Positions 13,026-20,091 of a stretch of 25,104 nt of DNA are shown here, piece by piece; position 1 is the stretch's first letter, and each line of letters opens with the position of its first letter. Below the pieces are notes generated by a model that saw only the letters and a program-made list of their open reading frames with translations, made no database searches and was not told the DNA's origin. The stretch covers positions 1 through 25,104 of the forward strand of contig JBJHCH010000041.1 of assembly GCA_050485905.1 (NCBI GenBank), written 5' to 3'. This DNA is from JAWLCA01 sp050485905. GTDB lineage: Bacteria > Pseudomonadota > Alphaproteobacteria > Rhodobacterales > Rhodobacteraceae. The position numbers were made by a program, and so were the translations under genes.

Positions 13026-15532
13026 TTCCTGACCTCCAGCTTGGCGCGCTTCAGCAGCAGCGAATTGCCGATGACCGACAGCGAGCTTGCGGTCATCGCG
13101 ATGACGCCGATCATCGGATGGAGCAGACCGAGTGCTGCGACAGGAATGGCCGCAAGGTTGTAGAACCAGGCCCAGAACAGGTTCTCGACGATCTTGCGGA
13201 AGGTGGCCTTTGACAGCCGGATCGCCTCGACCACCTTGGTGAGCTCACCCGTGACCAGCGTCACGTCGGCCGCCTCGATTGCGACATCGGCGCCTGCGCC
13301 AATGGCAATGCCGACATTGGCCTGTTTCAGTGCCGGGGCATCGTTGATCCCGTCGCCGACCATGGCGACATGCTGGCCGTACCTGTCCTGCAACTCGCGG
13401 ATGGCCTCGACCTTGCCTTCCGGCAACACGCCGGCCCTGACCTCGTCGAGCCCGACCTGTGAGGCGACGTATTTCGCCGTGCGCTCGTTGTCGCCGGTGA
13501 CCATGACGACATGGATCCCCAGATCGTGCATCGCGGCGATGGCGGCTTTCGAGTCGTCCTTCACCGTATCCGCCACCGCCACAAGCCCCGCCGCCTTGTC
13601 ACCGATGGCGACCAGCATCGCGGTCTTGCCCTCGGTCTCCAGCGCGACCAGCCGCTCCTCCAGCGCATCGGGGGCGATCCCGGCCTCGTTCAATAGCCGA
13701 CGGCTGCCCACCCGCACGGTCGCACTATCGACCTCGCCCTGCACACCGCGCGCAGTGATCGACTTGAACTGCGTGACCTCGGGCACATCCAGCCCGCGCT
13801 CACGCGCCCCGGTCACGATGGCCTGCGCCAGCGGGTGTTCAGAGCCTGCCTCGACCGAGGCGGCGGCGCGCAGCACCTGTGCCTCATCGAACCCCGGCAG
13901 GGCATGGACATCGGTCAGCGCCGGTTTGCCCCGGGTGATCGTGCCGGTCTTGTCGAGCACCACGACCTTGATGTCCTTGAGCGTCTGGATCGCCTCGCCC
14001 GAGCGGATCAGCACGCCGCGCTCTGCGCCCATACCCGACCCCACCATCAGCGCGGTAGGCGTCGCCAGCCCCAGCGCGCAGGGACAGGCGATGACAAGCA
14101 CGGCAACGCCCGAGAGCACGCCGACCATGAGCGGCGAAAGCTCGGGATTGACCCAGGGCAGGAAGCCCGCGCCCCAGTCCAGCACCGGCCGCAGGCTCTC
14201 GCCGAAGACCAGCCACATGGCGAAACTGGCAAGGCTGACCACGAGCACCGCGGGCACGAACCTGCCGGTGACCCGGTCGGCGAATTCCTGGATCGGCACT
14301 TTCGAGCCCTGCGCCTCCTCGACCAGTCGAATGACCTGCGCCAGGAACGTATCCGCGCCGACCCGCGTGGCACGGACCTTCAGCAGCCCCTCCTTGTTGA
14401 TCGTGGCGCCGATCACCGTATCGCCCGGGCCCTTCTCGATCGGAACGGACTCGCCGGTGGCGATGGATTCGTCGAGATGGCTGTTGCCGTCCACGATCTC
14501 GCCATCGGTCGGCACCTTGCCGCCCGGACGCACGAGCATGACGTCGCCCACATCAAGTTCGGCCACCGGCACCTCGACCTCGGCGCCATCGCGCAAAACC
14601 GTCGCGGTCTTGGCGCCCATCGTGATCAGCCGCTTGATCGCCTGGCTGGCCCGACCCTTGGCGCGGGTTTCCAGATACCGGCCCAGCAGATGGAACGTCA
14701 TGATCGTCGCCGCCATCTCGATGAACGAGGTCATCGGATAAACGAATCCGATCAGCCCGATCAGATAGGGCGGCAGGCTGCCCATCGAGATCAGCACGTC
14801 CATGTTCGCCGTGCGGTTGGTCAGCGAGCGCCAGGCCGAGACATGCGTGGCCCAGCCGCCGCGCAGAAAGACCACCGGAAAGGCCAGCAGCGCGACGATC
14901 AGAAGGTATCCGGGGATCGGCTGCCAGAACATGTGCGGGACCATGATCAGCATGATCAGCGATGCCGGAATGGCCGCGAACCACAGGCGGCTCCAGGCCT
15001 GCGCCAGATAGCGGTCCTCCGAGCCCTCGGCCTCGGGCGCGCGGCGCGATGTTGCTGTCTCGACCGCGTCGACCTCGTAGCCCGCGCGTTCAACCGCTTT
15101 GCGGATCGCCTGAGCATCGGTTTGTGTGCCGTCAAAGCGCACCCGCACCCGGTGGCTGGCGATGCTGGTCGAGACATCGGCGATCCCCGGCAGGCGGCGG
15201 ATCGATTCTGACACGATCCCGGCGCAGTGATCGCTGCCCATCCCGGGCACGATCAGGCGAACTTCCGTCGCCCCGCTCCTTGCAACCTCTGCAACGGCAT
15301 CGACCTCGTAGCCCGCGCGCTCGACCGCTTTCCTCAGCGCAGCCGCATCGACCCGGGAAGGGTCAAAGGCCACTTCGGCGCGGTGACTTGCAATGCTGGT
15401 GCGGATCTCACCAACGCCTTCAAGACGGCTCAGAGAGGTCTTGACGATCCCGGCGCAATGATCGCTGCCCATGCCGGGAATGGTGAGCGTGGCAGTGGCG
15501 TGTTCGCTTGGTGTCTGAACTTTGGTGTTCAT
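13022..15532 (-). CDS. copA: Cu+-exporting P1B-1-type ATPase with two atypical HMA domains
   Basis: An 836-residue pump that uses ATP to move Cu(I) from cytoplasm to periplasm. Two HMA domains (~15-80 and ~92-157) each carry GMGSDHC, so the usual CxxC site is SDHC. Eight membrane helices follow. The actuator TGES, the CPC of IACPCALG, phosphorylation motif DKTGT, SEHPLAQAI and GDGIND are all present. In the last helices YNLAAIP and MTASSLSVIGNS match the Cu+ (P1B-1) signature. GGGAGA precedes the ATG at 15532, which overlaps the methyltransferase stop (ATGA); the DUF2933 gene overlaps its end. It acts with CopZ and the periplasmic copper binders. The gene symbol is by analogy. Confidence 0.9.
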   Translation of the reverse strand: MNTKVQTPSEHATATLTIPGMGSDHCAGIVKTSLSRLEGVGEIRTSIASHRAEVAFDPSRVDAAALRKAVERAGYEVDAVAEVARSGATEVRLIVPGMGSDHCAGIVSESIRRLPGIADVSTSIASHRVRVRFDGTQTDAQAIRKAVERAGYEVDAVETATSRRAPEAEGSEDRYLAQAWSRLWFAAIPASLIMLIMVPHMFWQPIPGYLLIVALLAFPVVFLRGGWATHVSAWRSLTNRTANMDVLISMGSLPPYLIGLIGFVYPMTSFIEMAATIMTFHLLGRYLETRAKGRASQAIKRLITMGAKTATVLRDGAEVEVPVAELDVGDVMLVRPGGKVPTDGEIVDGNSHLDESIATGESVPIEKGPGDTVIGATINKEGLLKVRATRVGADTFLAQVIRLVEEAQGSKVPIQEFADRVTGRFVPAVLVVSLASFAMWLVFGESLRPVLDWGAGFLPWVNPELSPLMVGVLSGVAVLVIACPCALGLATPTALMVGSGMGAERGVLIRSGEAIQTLKDIKVVVLDKTGTITRGKPALTDVHALPGFDEAQVLRAAASVEAGSEHPLAQAIVTGARERGLDVPEVTQFKSITARGVQGEVDSATVRVGSRRLLNEAGIAPDALEERLVALETEGKTAMLVAIGDKAAGLVAVADTVKDDSKAAIAAMHDLGIHVVMVTGDNERTAKYVASQVGLDEVRAGVLPEGKVEAIRELQDRYGQHVAMVGDGINDAPALKQANVGIAIGAGADVAIEAADVTLVTGELTKVVEAIRLSKATFRKIVENLFWAWFYNLAAIPVAALGLLHPMIGVIAMTASSLSVIGNSLLLKRAKLEVRK
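15062..15259 (-). repeat. Internal duplication: second HMA-domain unit of the ATPase
   Basis: This segment codes for residues ~92-157 and repeats the unit coding for residues ~15-80 (15293-15490), offset by 77 codons. Protein identity is high (GMGSDHCAGIV, TSIASHR and KAVERAGYEVDAV occur in both) and DNA identity is also strong over the end of the unit. It looks like a fairly recent tandem domain duplication. Confidence 0.7.
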
Positions 15533-16203
15533 GTGGGGTCTCCCGTATTCTTTTGCGCCCGAAAGAGCGTGATTGCGCCGGACGGGGTGGCGAAGCTAAC
15601 CGTCTCTTCGACCGGATCGAAACCCACCTCCTGCGTCAGCGTCGGCAAGACACCACGGGCGTTATGCTCGGTGTCCTCAAAACCATCGAGCCTCTGCACG
15701 GTGTTGCGAAACAGGAAGCGCATCAACGGACTTGATTGAATACCGTAATCGGCGATGTGCAGTCGGCCGCCGGGCGCAAGCGCCGCGAAGGCCGCGCGCA
15801 GGATCGCGGCCTTGCCGGCGAGCGGCACCTGGTGGAGGACGAGCGAAGTGGTGACCGCCGTGAAGGGTTTCTGCGCCCCAGCGAAGCCCTCATCGAAAAA
15901 CCCCTCCACATAGGTGACTTGCAGCCCTTCCGCCGCGGCCTTCGTCCGAGCCTTGGCCAGCACCTGTGGGTCCGGGTCGACGCCGATGACCTCGGCACCC
16001 GGCTCAGCGCGTTTCAGCGCGCGCGTGAAGGTGCCGGTACCGCAGCCGATATCGACGATGCGCATGCCGGTCTGCGGCGCGATCTGCGCGACCAGGCGCG
16101 GTCGCCAGGATCGCTCGCGGGTAAAGGCAGCGATCGCCGCGTCATAGAACGGCGTCAGTACCCGCAGTCCGAGCGCGGGGGTGTAGTCGGGGCGCGCGGT
16201 CAC
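15529..16203 (-). CDS. Class I SAM-dependent methyltransferase
   Basis: A 224-residue protein starting at the GTG (16203) that overlaps the preceding stop as GTGA; longer in-frame starts would lie in the small upstream gene. Motif I is VDIGCGTGTFTRAL, followed by GVDPDPQVLAKART (motif II acidic residue), then TTSLVLHQVPLAGKAAI and ALAPGGRLHIADYG (motif III/IV region). This is a class I S-adenosylmethionine methyltransferase of the UbiE/MerR-neighbour type. The substrate is unknown; its insertion between an oxidase-like pair and a copper ATPase suggests a small-molecule or quinone/heme-related target, which is inference. It overlaps the ATPase start by ATGA, so it is firmly in the operon. Confidence 0.8.
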   Translation of the reverse strand: MTARPDYTPALGLRVLTPFYDAAIAAFTRERSWRPRLVAQIAPQTGMRIVDIGCGTGTFTRALKRAEPGAEVIGVDPDPQVLAKARTKAAAEGLQVTYVEGFFDEGFAGAQKPFTAVTTSLVLHQVPLAGKAAILRAAFAALAPGGRLHIADYGIQSSPLMRFLFRNTVQRLDGFEDTEHNARGVLPTLTQEVGFDPVEETVSFATPSGAITLFRAQKNTGDPT

Positions 16204-16388
16204 GCGCGTCCCTCCCCGGTTCGTGCCGCCCGGCGCAGGGCCAGGCCGAGGGCAAGAAAAAGCGCCGCGCCGAAGCCCCAGACCCAAGCATAGCCGATCA
16301 TACCACTCCATGGCGCGAGCGCGTAGGCCAGCGCCAGCACTGCCCAGACAGCGGCCACGGTGAAGATAAGGTTGATGTCGAATTTCAT
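16200..16388 (-). CDS. Small two-helix membrane protein after the oxidase subunits
   Basis: A 62-residue protein; the ATG at 16388 has AGGAAA seven bases upstream and is preferred to the ATG at 16415, which overlaps the oxidase end. It contains two hydrophobic helices (INLIFTVAAVWAVLALAYAL and YAWVWGFGAALFLALGLAL) with a basic end RRAARTGEGRA. There is no recognised motif. Position immediately after subunit I and size suggest an accessory oxidase subunit, similar in role to the small extra subunits of B-type oxidases, though no sequence relationship is visible. Confidence 0.6.
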   Translation of the reverse strand: MKFDINLIFTVAAVWAVLALAYALAPWSGMIGYAWVWGFGAALFLALGLALRRAARTGEGRA

Positions 16389-16404
16389 ATCTGTTTCCTT
16401 TCGT

Positions 16405-18048
16405 TCAGTGGCCATGCCCGGCGCCTACCGCCTCGACCGGCAGCGCGCGCATCGTCTCAAAACCAAACGTGGTGGCCCCATACATGCCGATCACGATGAC
16501 CAGAATGCCGAGTGGGCCGACCACGGCGGCCGCGCCGGGGCGTGGAGTGGTCGTGCCCTCCCATCGCGATGATCCGGTCGCCGACACCCTTCCCCCGATC
16601 AGCGATCCCGCGACCGACAGGGCAAACACCGTCAGGGCCAGCGCCATGACCAACCCACCGGCGGCGACCCAGCCCATCAGCGCAGACCAGAGCGCAGGTG
16701 CCTCGCCGCCATAGCCTGCGTCGATCACCCGGCGCGGCACACCCAGATAACCCGCCGCAACACCCGCGCCGCCAAAGGCCAACAGCCCCAGCGTTGCGAA
16801 ATGCGGCGTGAACCGCGCCACCCTCGGCACGACCAGATCGCGCCCGGTCAGCGCGGGAAGAATGACTGCCAGCGCCGCGAGGAAGCTCAGCGAGACCGTG
16901 CCCACGGTGAAGAAGTGGAAATACCCCGGCACAAAGAACGTGTCCGACAGAAGTGGCGCGAGGTCTGCCTGGATCAGCACGAAGGCCAGCACGATGCCGA
17001 AGGCCATGTTGACGACCGCGAAACCAGCCGCTGCCATCGCCGGTTCGCGCCATGGCAGCATCCTGATCCAGCCGAACAGCCCCCGCCCGCCACGGGCGCG
17101 CGCATGCACCTCAAGCGAGGCTACGATGATCAGGAAGGCGGTGAGGGTCGGCACGCTGACGAAAAGCGACAGCAGCGATCCCGCGATCCGCACCGCGCCC
17201 GGCAGATCTGGCTCCAGGAACATGTGGTAAAGCGAGGTCGGCGGCACGAAGACAAGGTAGGCGGCAAAGACCAGCTTAGAGAAGCGCGCCCCGAAGACCG
17301 ATTTCACGCCGACCACCTCCTGCATCAGCACATACCAGACGATGACCGTGGCCATCAGCGGCAGGTAATGCATGTTGTGAAAGACGATGTGCCAGTTGGT
17401 GCCGTGATTGGCGGGCATCTCGCCCAAGCCCAGTGCCCAAAGAAGGCCCGGCAAGAAGACGTAGATCATGGCGAATCCGCTGACCATCAGGAACCCCGCC
17501 CATGTGAAAAGCGCAAAACCCACCGTAGAAAATTCGCCCGCGCGCCGGACAGAGGCGAGAAGCGTGGCTACCGCCGCCGCCGGAATCGCGATCAGCCCGA
17601 AGCCCAGAAGGATGTAACCCGCGTTGAAAGCCGCCAGCCTGCCGGGTTCATGCACGGCCAGCTGGGGATTGCCGTCATAAAGCAGCGGCGTGCCGCCCGA
17701 GGCCGCGCCAAGCGAGAGCGCCATGCCGGCAAGGATCAGCCCGAATCCGGCCCAGCCGAGCGCGCGCCCCGCCAGTCCGCGCCCGCCTTCGCCAGCAGTC
17801 AGCGCCAGCAGGATCGCGCCCTGCACCAGAAAGAGCCAGTAGAAGAAGATGCCGACGCCATGCAGCGTCAGAAGCCGGTAGCCCGCTTCCGGCAGCAGGT
17901 CGATCCAGCCCGCGCGGGCCAGCGCCACGCCGACACCCCCGGCGATGCCGGCCAGAAGCACCAGCAGCGCCACGCCGGACATCGCCAGCAACAGCCGGCG
18001 GTCGCCGGGTGAAAGGGTGGCCAGTCGGTCACGAAGAGGCCCACTCAT
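16405..18048 (-). CDS. Divergent B-type heme-copper oxidase subunit I with His-to-Tyr ligand changes
   Basis: A 547-residue membrane protein with about 13 helices, related to Thermus-type ba3 oxidase subunit I: GRGLFGWIR-LPW and the VPG-FH segment are shared. In ba3 enzymes His72 and His386 bind heme b, His384 binds heme a3 and His233, His282 and His283 bind CuB with Tyr237. By my hand alignment the equivalents here are H63, H378, Tyr376 (in VPGYFHFF), H224 (FHNMHY), Tyr274 and H275 (SLYHMF), and Y228. So the low-spin heme site and HxxxY are kept, but the a3 proximal ligand and one CuB ligand are Tyr. It overlaps the subunit II stop (ATGA). It may have a non-oxygen substrate or a changed active site; nothing here decides it. 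Confidence 0.75.
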   Translation of the reverse strand: MSGPLRDRLATLSPGDRRLLLAMSGVALLVLLAGIAGGVGVALARAGWIDLLPEAGYRLLTLHGVGIFFYWLFLVQGAILLALTAGEGGRGLAGRALGWAGFGLILAGMALSLGAASGGTPLLYDGNPQLAVHEPGRLAAFNAGYILLGFGLIAIPAAAVATLLASVRRAGEFSTVGFALFTWAGFLMVSGFAMIYVFLPGLLWALGLGEMPANHGTNWHIVFHNMHYLPLMATVIVWYVLMQEVVGVKSVFGARFSKLVFAAYLVFVPPTSLYHMFLEPDLPGAVRIAGSLLSLFVSVPTLTAFLIIVASLEVHARARGGRGLFGWIRMLPWREPAMAAAGFAVVNMAFGIVLAFVLIQADLAPLLSDTFFVPGYFHFFTVGTVSLSFLAALAVILPALTGRDLVVPRVARFTPHFATLGLLAFGGAGVAAGYLGVPRRVIDAGYGGEAPALWSALMGWVAAGGLVMALALTVFALSVAGSLIGGRVSATGSSRWEGTTTPRPGAAAVVGPLGILVIVIGMYGATTFGFETMRALPVEAVGAGHGH

Positions 18049-18779
18049 GCCGCACCCCCTTCCGTCACGCTGAGGCGCGCGTGCATGGCGTCATGCGCCG
18101 CGCCGCAATAGACGGTGCAGTAGATCAGATACTCACCCGCCCGGCTGAACCGCATCTCGGTTTCCACCAATTGGCCCGGCCGCAGGCGGATCATCCGCCC
18201 GCCGCGCCCGAACTGCACCGAGGCCCCGTGCGCGACATCGGTCGCCATCATGCGAAAGCGGTAGGGCTGGTTGGCTTCCAGCCGCAGGTGCCAGGGCTCG
18301 AAATAGAACTGCGCCGCCTGGAGCCAGATGTCGATCGGCCCGGCATGGTCATCGGCATGCAGGTCGGGGCCGGATTGGGCGCCATGATCCGCTGTCCCAT
18401 GGTCGCCGTGGTTGCCATGATCGACCTGCGCCAGTGGCGTATGCCCGGCATGCGGATCATGCTGCAACTGATCGGCCATGGCGTCATGCCCCGCTTCCTC
18501 AGGAAGGGGACGCACGCTGCCGTCAGCCTCGCCGAAACGCTGGATGAACGCCTGCACCCGCGCCTCGAAAGCCTCGGGCGTCAGCGCATCAGGCAACGAA
18601 GCCGCATGGGCGGCGTGGCCGGCGGTGACAGTTGCATCCTCGGTGGGCGTGGTGCCAAACAGCGCCAGTGGGCCGGGCGCCGCGCCATAGCCGACCCAGA
18701 GGCCGTAAAGCGCCGTGCCGCCAAACCCGGCCGCGGCAATAAAGCCTCGTCGTGTGGTGAAATGGGGTTCGTCCGTCAT
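18045..18779 (-). CDS. CuA-containing oxidase subunit II, Tat-type N-terminus, His-rich linker
   Basis: A 244-residue protein starting at 18779 with AAGG eight bases upstream. An N-terminal FTTRRGFIAAAGFGG segment gives a twin-arginine signal or anchor. Residues ~95-145 form a His/Asp/Gly-rich stretch (HDAMADQLQHDPHAGH, VDHGNHGDHGTADHG), likely metal-binding and unusual for subunit II. The C-terminal cupredoxin domain has a complete CuA site: H184 (DVAHGAS), C221, C225, H229 and M232 in CTVYCGAAHDAM. CuA takes electrons from a periplasmic donor such as cytochrome c and passes them to subunit I. It is first of the oxidase pair and overlaps the subunit I start. The intact CuA site shows that this complex still does electron input even though subunit I has altered ligands. 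Confidence 0.8.
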   Translation of the reverse strand: MTDEPHFTTRRGFIAAAGFGGTALYGLWVGYGAAPGPLALFGTTPTEDATVTAGHAAHAASLPDALTPEAFEARVQAFIQRFGEADGSVRPLPEEAGHDAMADQLQHDPHAGHTPLAQVDHGNHGDHGTADHGAQSGPDLHADDHAGPIDIWLQAAQFYFEPWHLRLEANQPYRFRMMATDVAHGASVQFGRGGRMIRLRPGQLVETEMRFSRAGEYLIYCTVYCGAAHDAMHARLSVTEGGAA

Positions 18780-18811
18780 CGTGAAACCTTCATTCGGAGA
18801 TTCCGGGCATC

Positions 18812-18847
18812 GCAGCAGAGAGTGTTTTTGATCTCGGGAACTGCTGC
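18812..18847 (-). repeat. Inverted repeat upstream of subunit II
   Basis: GCAGCAG (18812-18818) and CTGCTGC (18841-18847) can form a 7-bp stem with inner AGAG/CTC pairing, within the 235-base gap (18780-19014) between the Cys-rich gene and subunit II. The gap otherwise shows no clear gene. The hairpin could be an attenuator or mRNA-processing element; no T-run supports a terminator reading. Confidence 0.25.
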
Positions 18848-19014
18848 CTGCGCACCGGAACGGTTCTGTCAGACCACACGGGAACTCACCAAAGGGCAGC
18901 GAATCGGGATGTGATCACCTTGCTCACCATGCAGGCCGGTAAGGCGCGAGGCCCACTCAACCCGCAGGTGCGGCGGGCGCGCAGTTCAATGCGACCGCGC
19001 CCCTGCCAGACGGT

Positions 19015-19401
19015 TCAGGACACTTTGGGAGGGTGCGCGGCTGGCCCAGAGGCAAAGCCTGCAGGAAGGATTATCAAACGCAATTCGAGGCAAGCTTCGG
19101 AAAAGAATTCAGGCCCAGGCATACCCGCATTCCCGATCCCACAGGCGACGCAATGCCCGAAACTGGTACAAGAGCCGTTGGTGTGCCCGGGATCCGTTTC
19201 ATCGCAGCACTCCTGGCTATCGAGCGCGATATCGAACACCGCGCCTGCCGGGCCTTGCTCGGCATGGTGTTGGACCGGATGTGACTCTGCCATCGAGATG
19301 CCCGCGACTCCGAACGCCAGCACGACCAAAAGCATCGCGAACCAGCGCATCACACGCCAGCCAGTCGCCCCAGTCTTACTGTTATTGCGAACCGCGATCA
19401 T
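19015..19401 (-). CDS. Cys-rich exported protein
   Basis: A 128-residue protein from the ATG at 19401, preceded by GGGACAGG; an ATG at 19350 (MRWFAMLLVVLAFGVAG) is an alternative start giving a shorter signal peptide. The mature part has CC in SQECCDETDPGHTNGSC, then SFGHCVACGIG and a later EACLEL, a pattern of paired Cys seen in small exported metal-binding proteins. The C-terminus ends AAHPPKVS. A second protein on the other side of the intergenic region (19645-20019) has the same order of features, so the two look like paralogs. It is first behind the CueR-type promoter at 19496-19526. A role in copper binding is inferred. Confidence 0.6.
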   Translation of the reverse strand: MIAVRNNSKTGATGWRVMRWFAMLLVVLAFGVAGISMAESHPVQHHAEQGPAGAVFDIALDSQECCDETDPGHTNGSCTSFGHCVACGIGNAGMPGPEFFSEACLELRLIILPAGFASGPAAHPPKVS

Positions 19402-19495
19402 CCTGTCCCACCTGAAACATGAGCCGATCAGTAATCCACTGCAGCCCCGTTCTGCATTGATACAGATCAAGCGCACCGAGGGCGCCGTCTAGATG

Positions 19496-19526
19496 CAAGT
19501 AGTCTCTCCAGTCGCTGGAAGGTCAA
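19496..19526 (-). promoter_or_regulatory. CueR/MerR-type promoter facing the long minus-strand run
   Basis: On the minus strand TTGACC (19526-19521) is a -35 and TACTTG (19501-19496) a -10 separated by 19 bases, as at MerR-family-activated promoters. The spacer contains TCCAG-TCG-CTGGA (19507-19519), a perfect dyad extended to CTTCCAG...CTGGAG, matching copper-type CueR operators in its outer bases. It lies 95 bases upstream of the Cys-rich gene and can drive it and the oxidase-ATPase genes that follow. Confidence 0.65.
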
Positions 19527-19533
19527 GGGTTGC

Positions 19534-19617
19534 ATGAAAATGGATGCGGTGACGCAGGCGCTGACAGCAAAACTCACGTCGATGTTTGGTTCAGCAAGAA
19601 GTTTCTGGCTGGACTGA
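19534..19617 (+). pseudogene. Possible HigA-type antitoxin remnant
   Basis: A 27-codon open frame starting at ATG 19534 and ending TGA 19617 has no ribosome site. About 22 of its residues match, at identical spacing, the end of the HTH region of HigA/XRE antitoxins: V-T-----AKL---FGS---FWLD against the family pattern I-T---ALRL---FGTS--FWLN. The rest of a HigA gene is missing on both sides. It may be a relic of a lost toxin-antitoxin unit at the centre of the divergent promoter region, or chance resemblance. Confidence 0.3.
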
Positions 19618-19644
19618 GTAAAGGCGCGCTCTTACCATGCGCTC

Positions 19645-20019
19645 ATGAAGTGTCTTTGCACCTGTAGTTCATGGAGATCCCTGGCCGCGACGTTTCTCGT
19701 CGCACTGCTGGCCTTTGCGCCAGCGCTGCAAGGCCACGCCGTTGCAGCGCATCCGGATCACTTCGCCGCACAGTTGCAACAGGACGATACCGCCGAGCAA
19801 CGCTCAGACTGCTGCATCGACGGAGAACGCACCGACCACGTGATGGACGCAGGGTGCAGTTCCTGTGTGCTGCCGTGCATGTCGGCGCTGCATGCGCTTG
19901 TTCCTGGCCTGAACATGACGTCGTGCGTCGTGCCTGGCTCTCATCGCCTCACCGTCGACCAGGTCATGGGTAGCCTTGCGGCCGCGCCGGACCTCAGACC
20001 TCCCAAAACCCGCTCCTGA
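19645..20019 (+). CDS. Cys-rich exported protein, apparent paralog of the 19015-19401 product
   Basis: A 124-residue protein with a signal peptide (residues ~10-33, SWRSLAATFLVALLAFAPAL then QGHAVA). The mature part has CC in SDCCIDGERTDH, then DAGCSSCVLPCMSALHA and a later TSCVVPG, and ends DLRPPKTRS. The order CC, clustered C-C-C, single C and PPK end parallels the divergent gene product at 19015-19401. The many Cys and His suggest metal binding in the periplasm. There is no good ribosome site before the ATG at 19645, so the start is the least certain part. It is first of the + strand multicopper-oxidase run. Confidence 0.6.
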   Translation: MKCLCTCSSWRSLAATFLVALLAFAPALQGHAVAAHPDHFAAQLQQDDTAEQRSDCCIDGERTDHVMDAGCSSCVLPCMSALHALVPGLNMTSCVVPGSHRLTVDQVMGSLAAAPDLRPPKTRS

Positions 20020-20057
20020 AAAATCGCACTCCGGCCGACGTGCCGGGTAAGCCGATC

Positions 20058-20074
20058 GCCGACATCCTGTCGGC
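20058..20074 (+). repeat. Perfect hairpin in the multicopper-oxidase leader
   Basis: GCCGACA (20058-20064), loop TCC, TGTCGGC (20068-20074): a perfect 7-bp stem ending four bases before the AGGAG of the multicopper-oxidase gene. It could affect ribosome access or mRNA stability; no T-run follows, so it is not a terminator. Confidence 0.45.
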
Positions 20075-20091
20075 AAGCAGGAGCATATCTC

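Noticed and set aside
13194..15211. Two long + strand open frames of 515 and 458 residues
   Set aside because: They lie wholly opposite the P-type ATPase, which has all expected motifs; their products are Ser/Thr/Arg- or His/Asp-rich low-complexity shadows.
16801..18012. + strand open frame of 403 residues opposite subunit I
   Set aside because: Composition is antisense-like (Arg/His/Gln-rich) and the opposite strand encodes a membrane protein with clear family motifs.
18780..19014. 14-codon frame as a leader peptide before subunit II
   Set aside because: No ribosome site and no attenuator structure linked to it.
18911..19492. + strand open frame of 193 residues
   Set aside because: Shadow of the Cys-rich minus-strand gene; no signal, motif or ribosome site.
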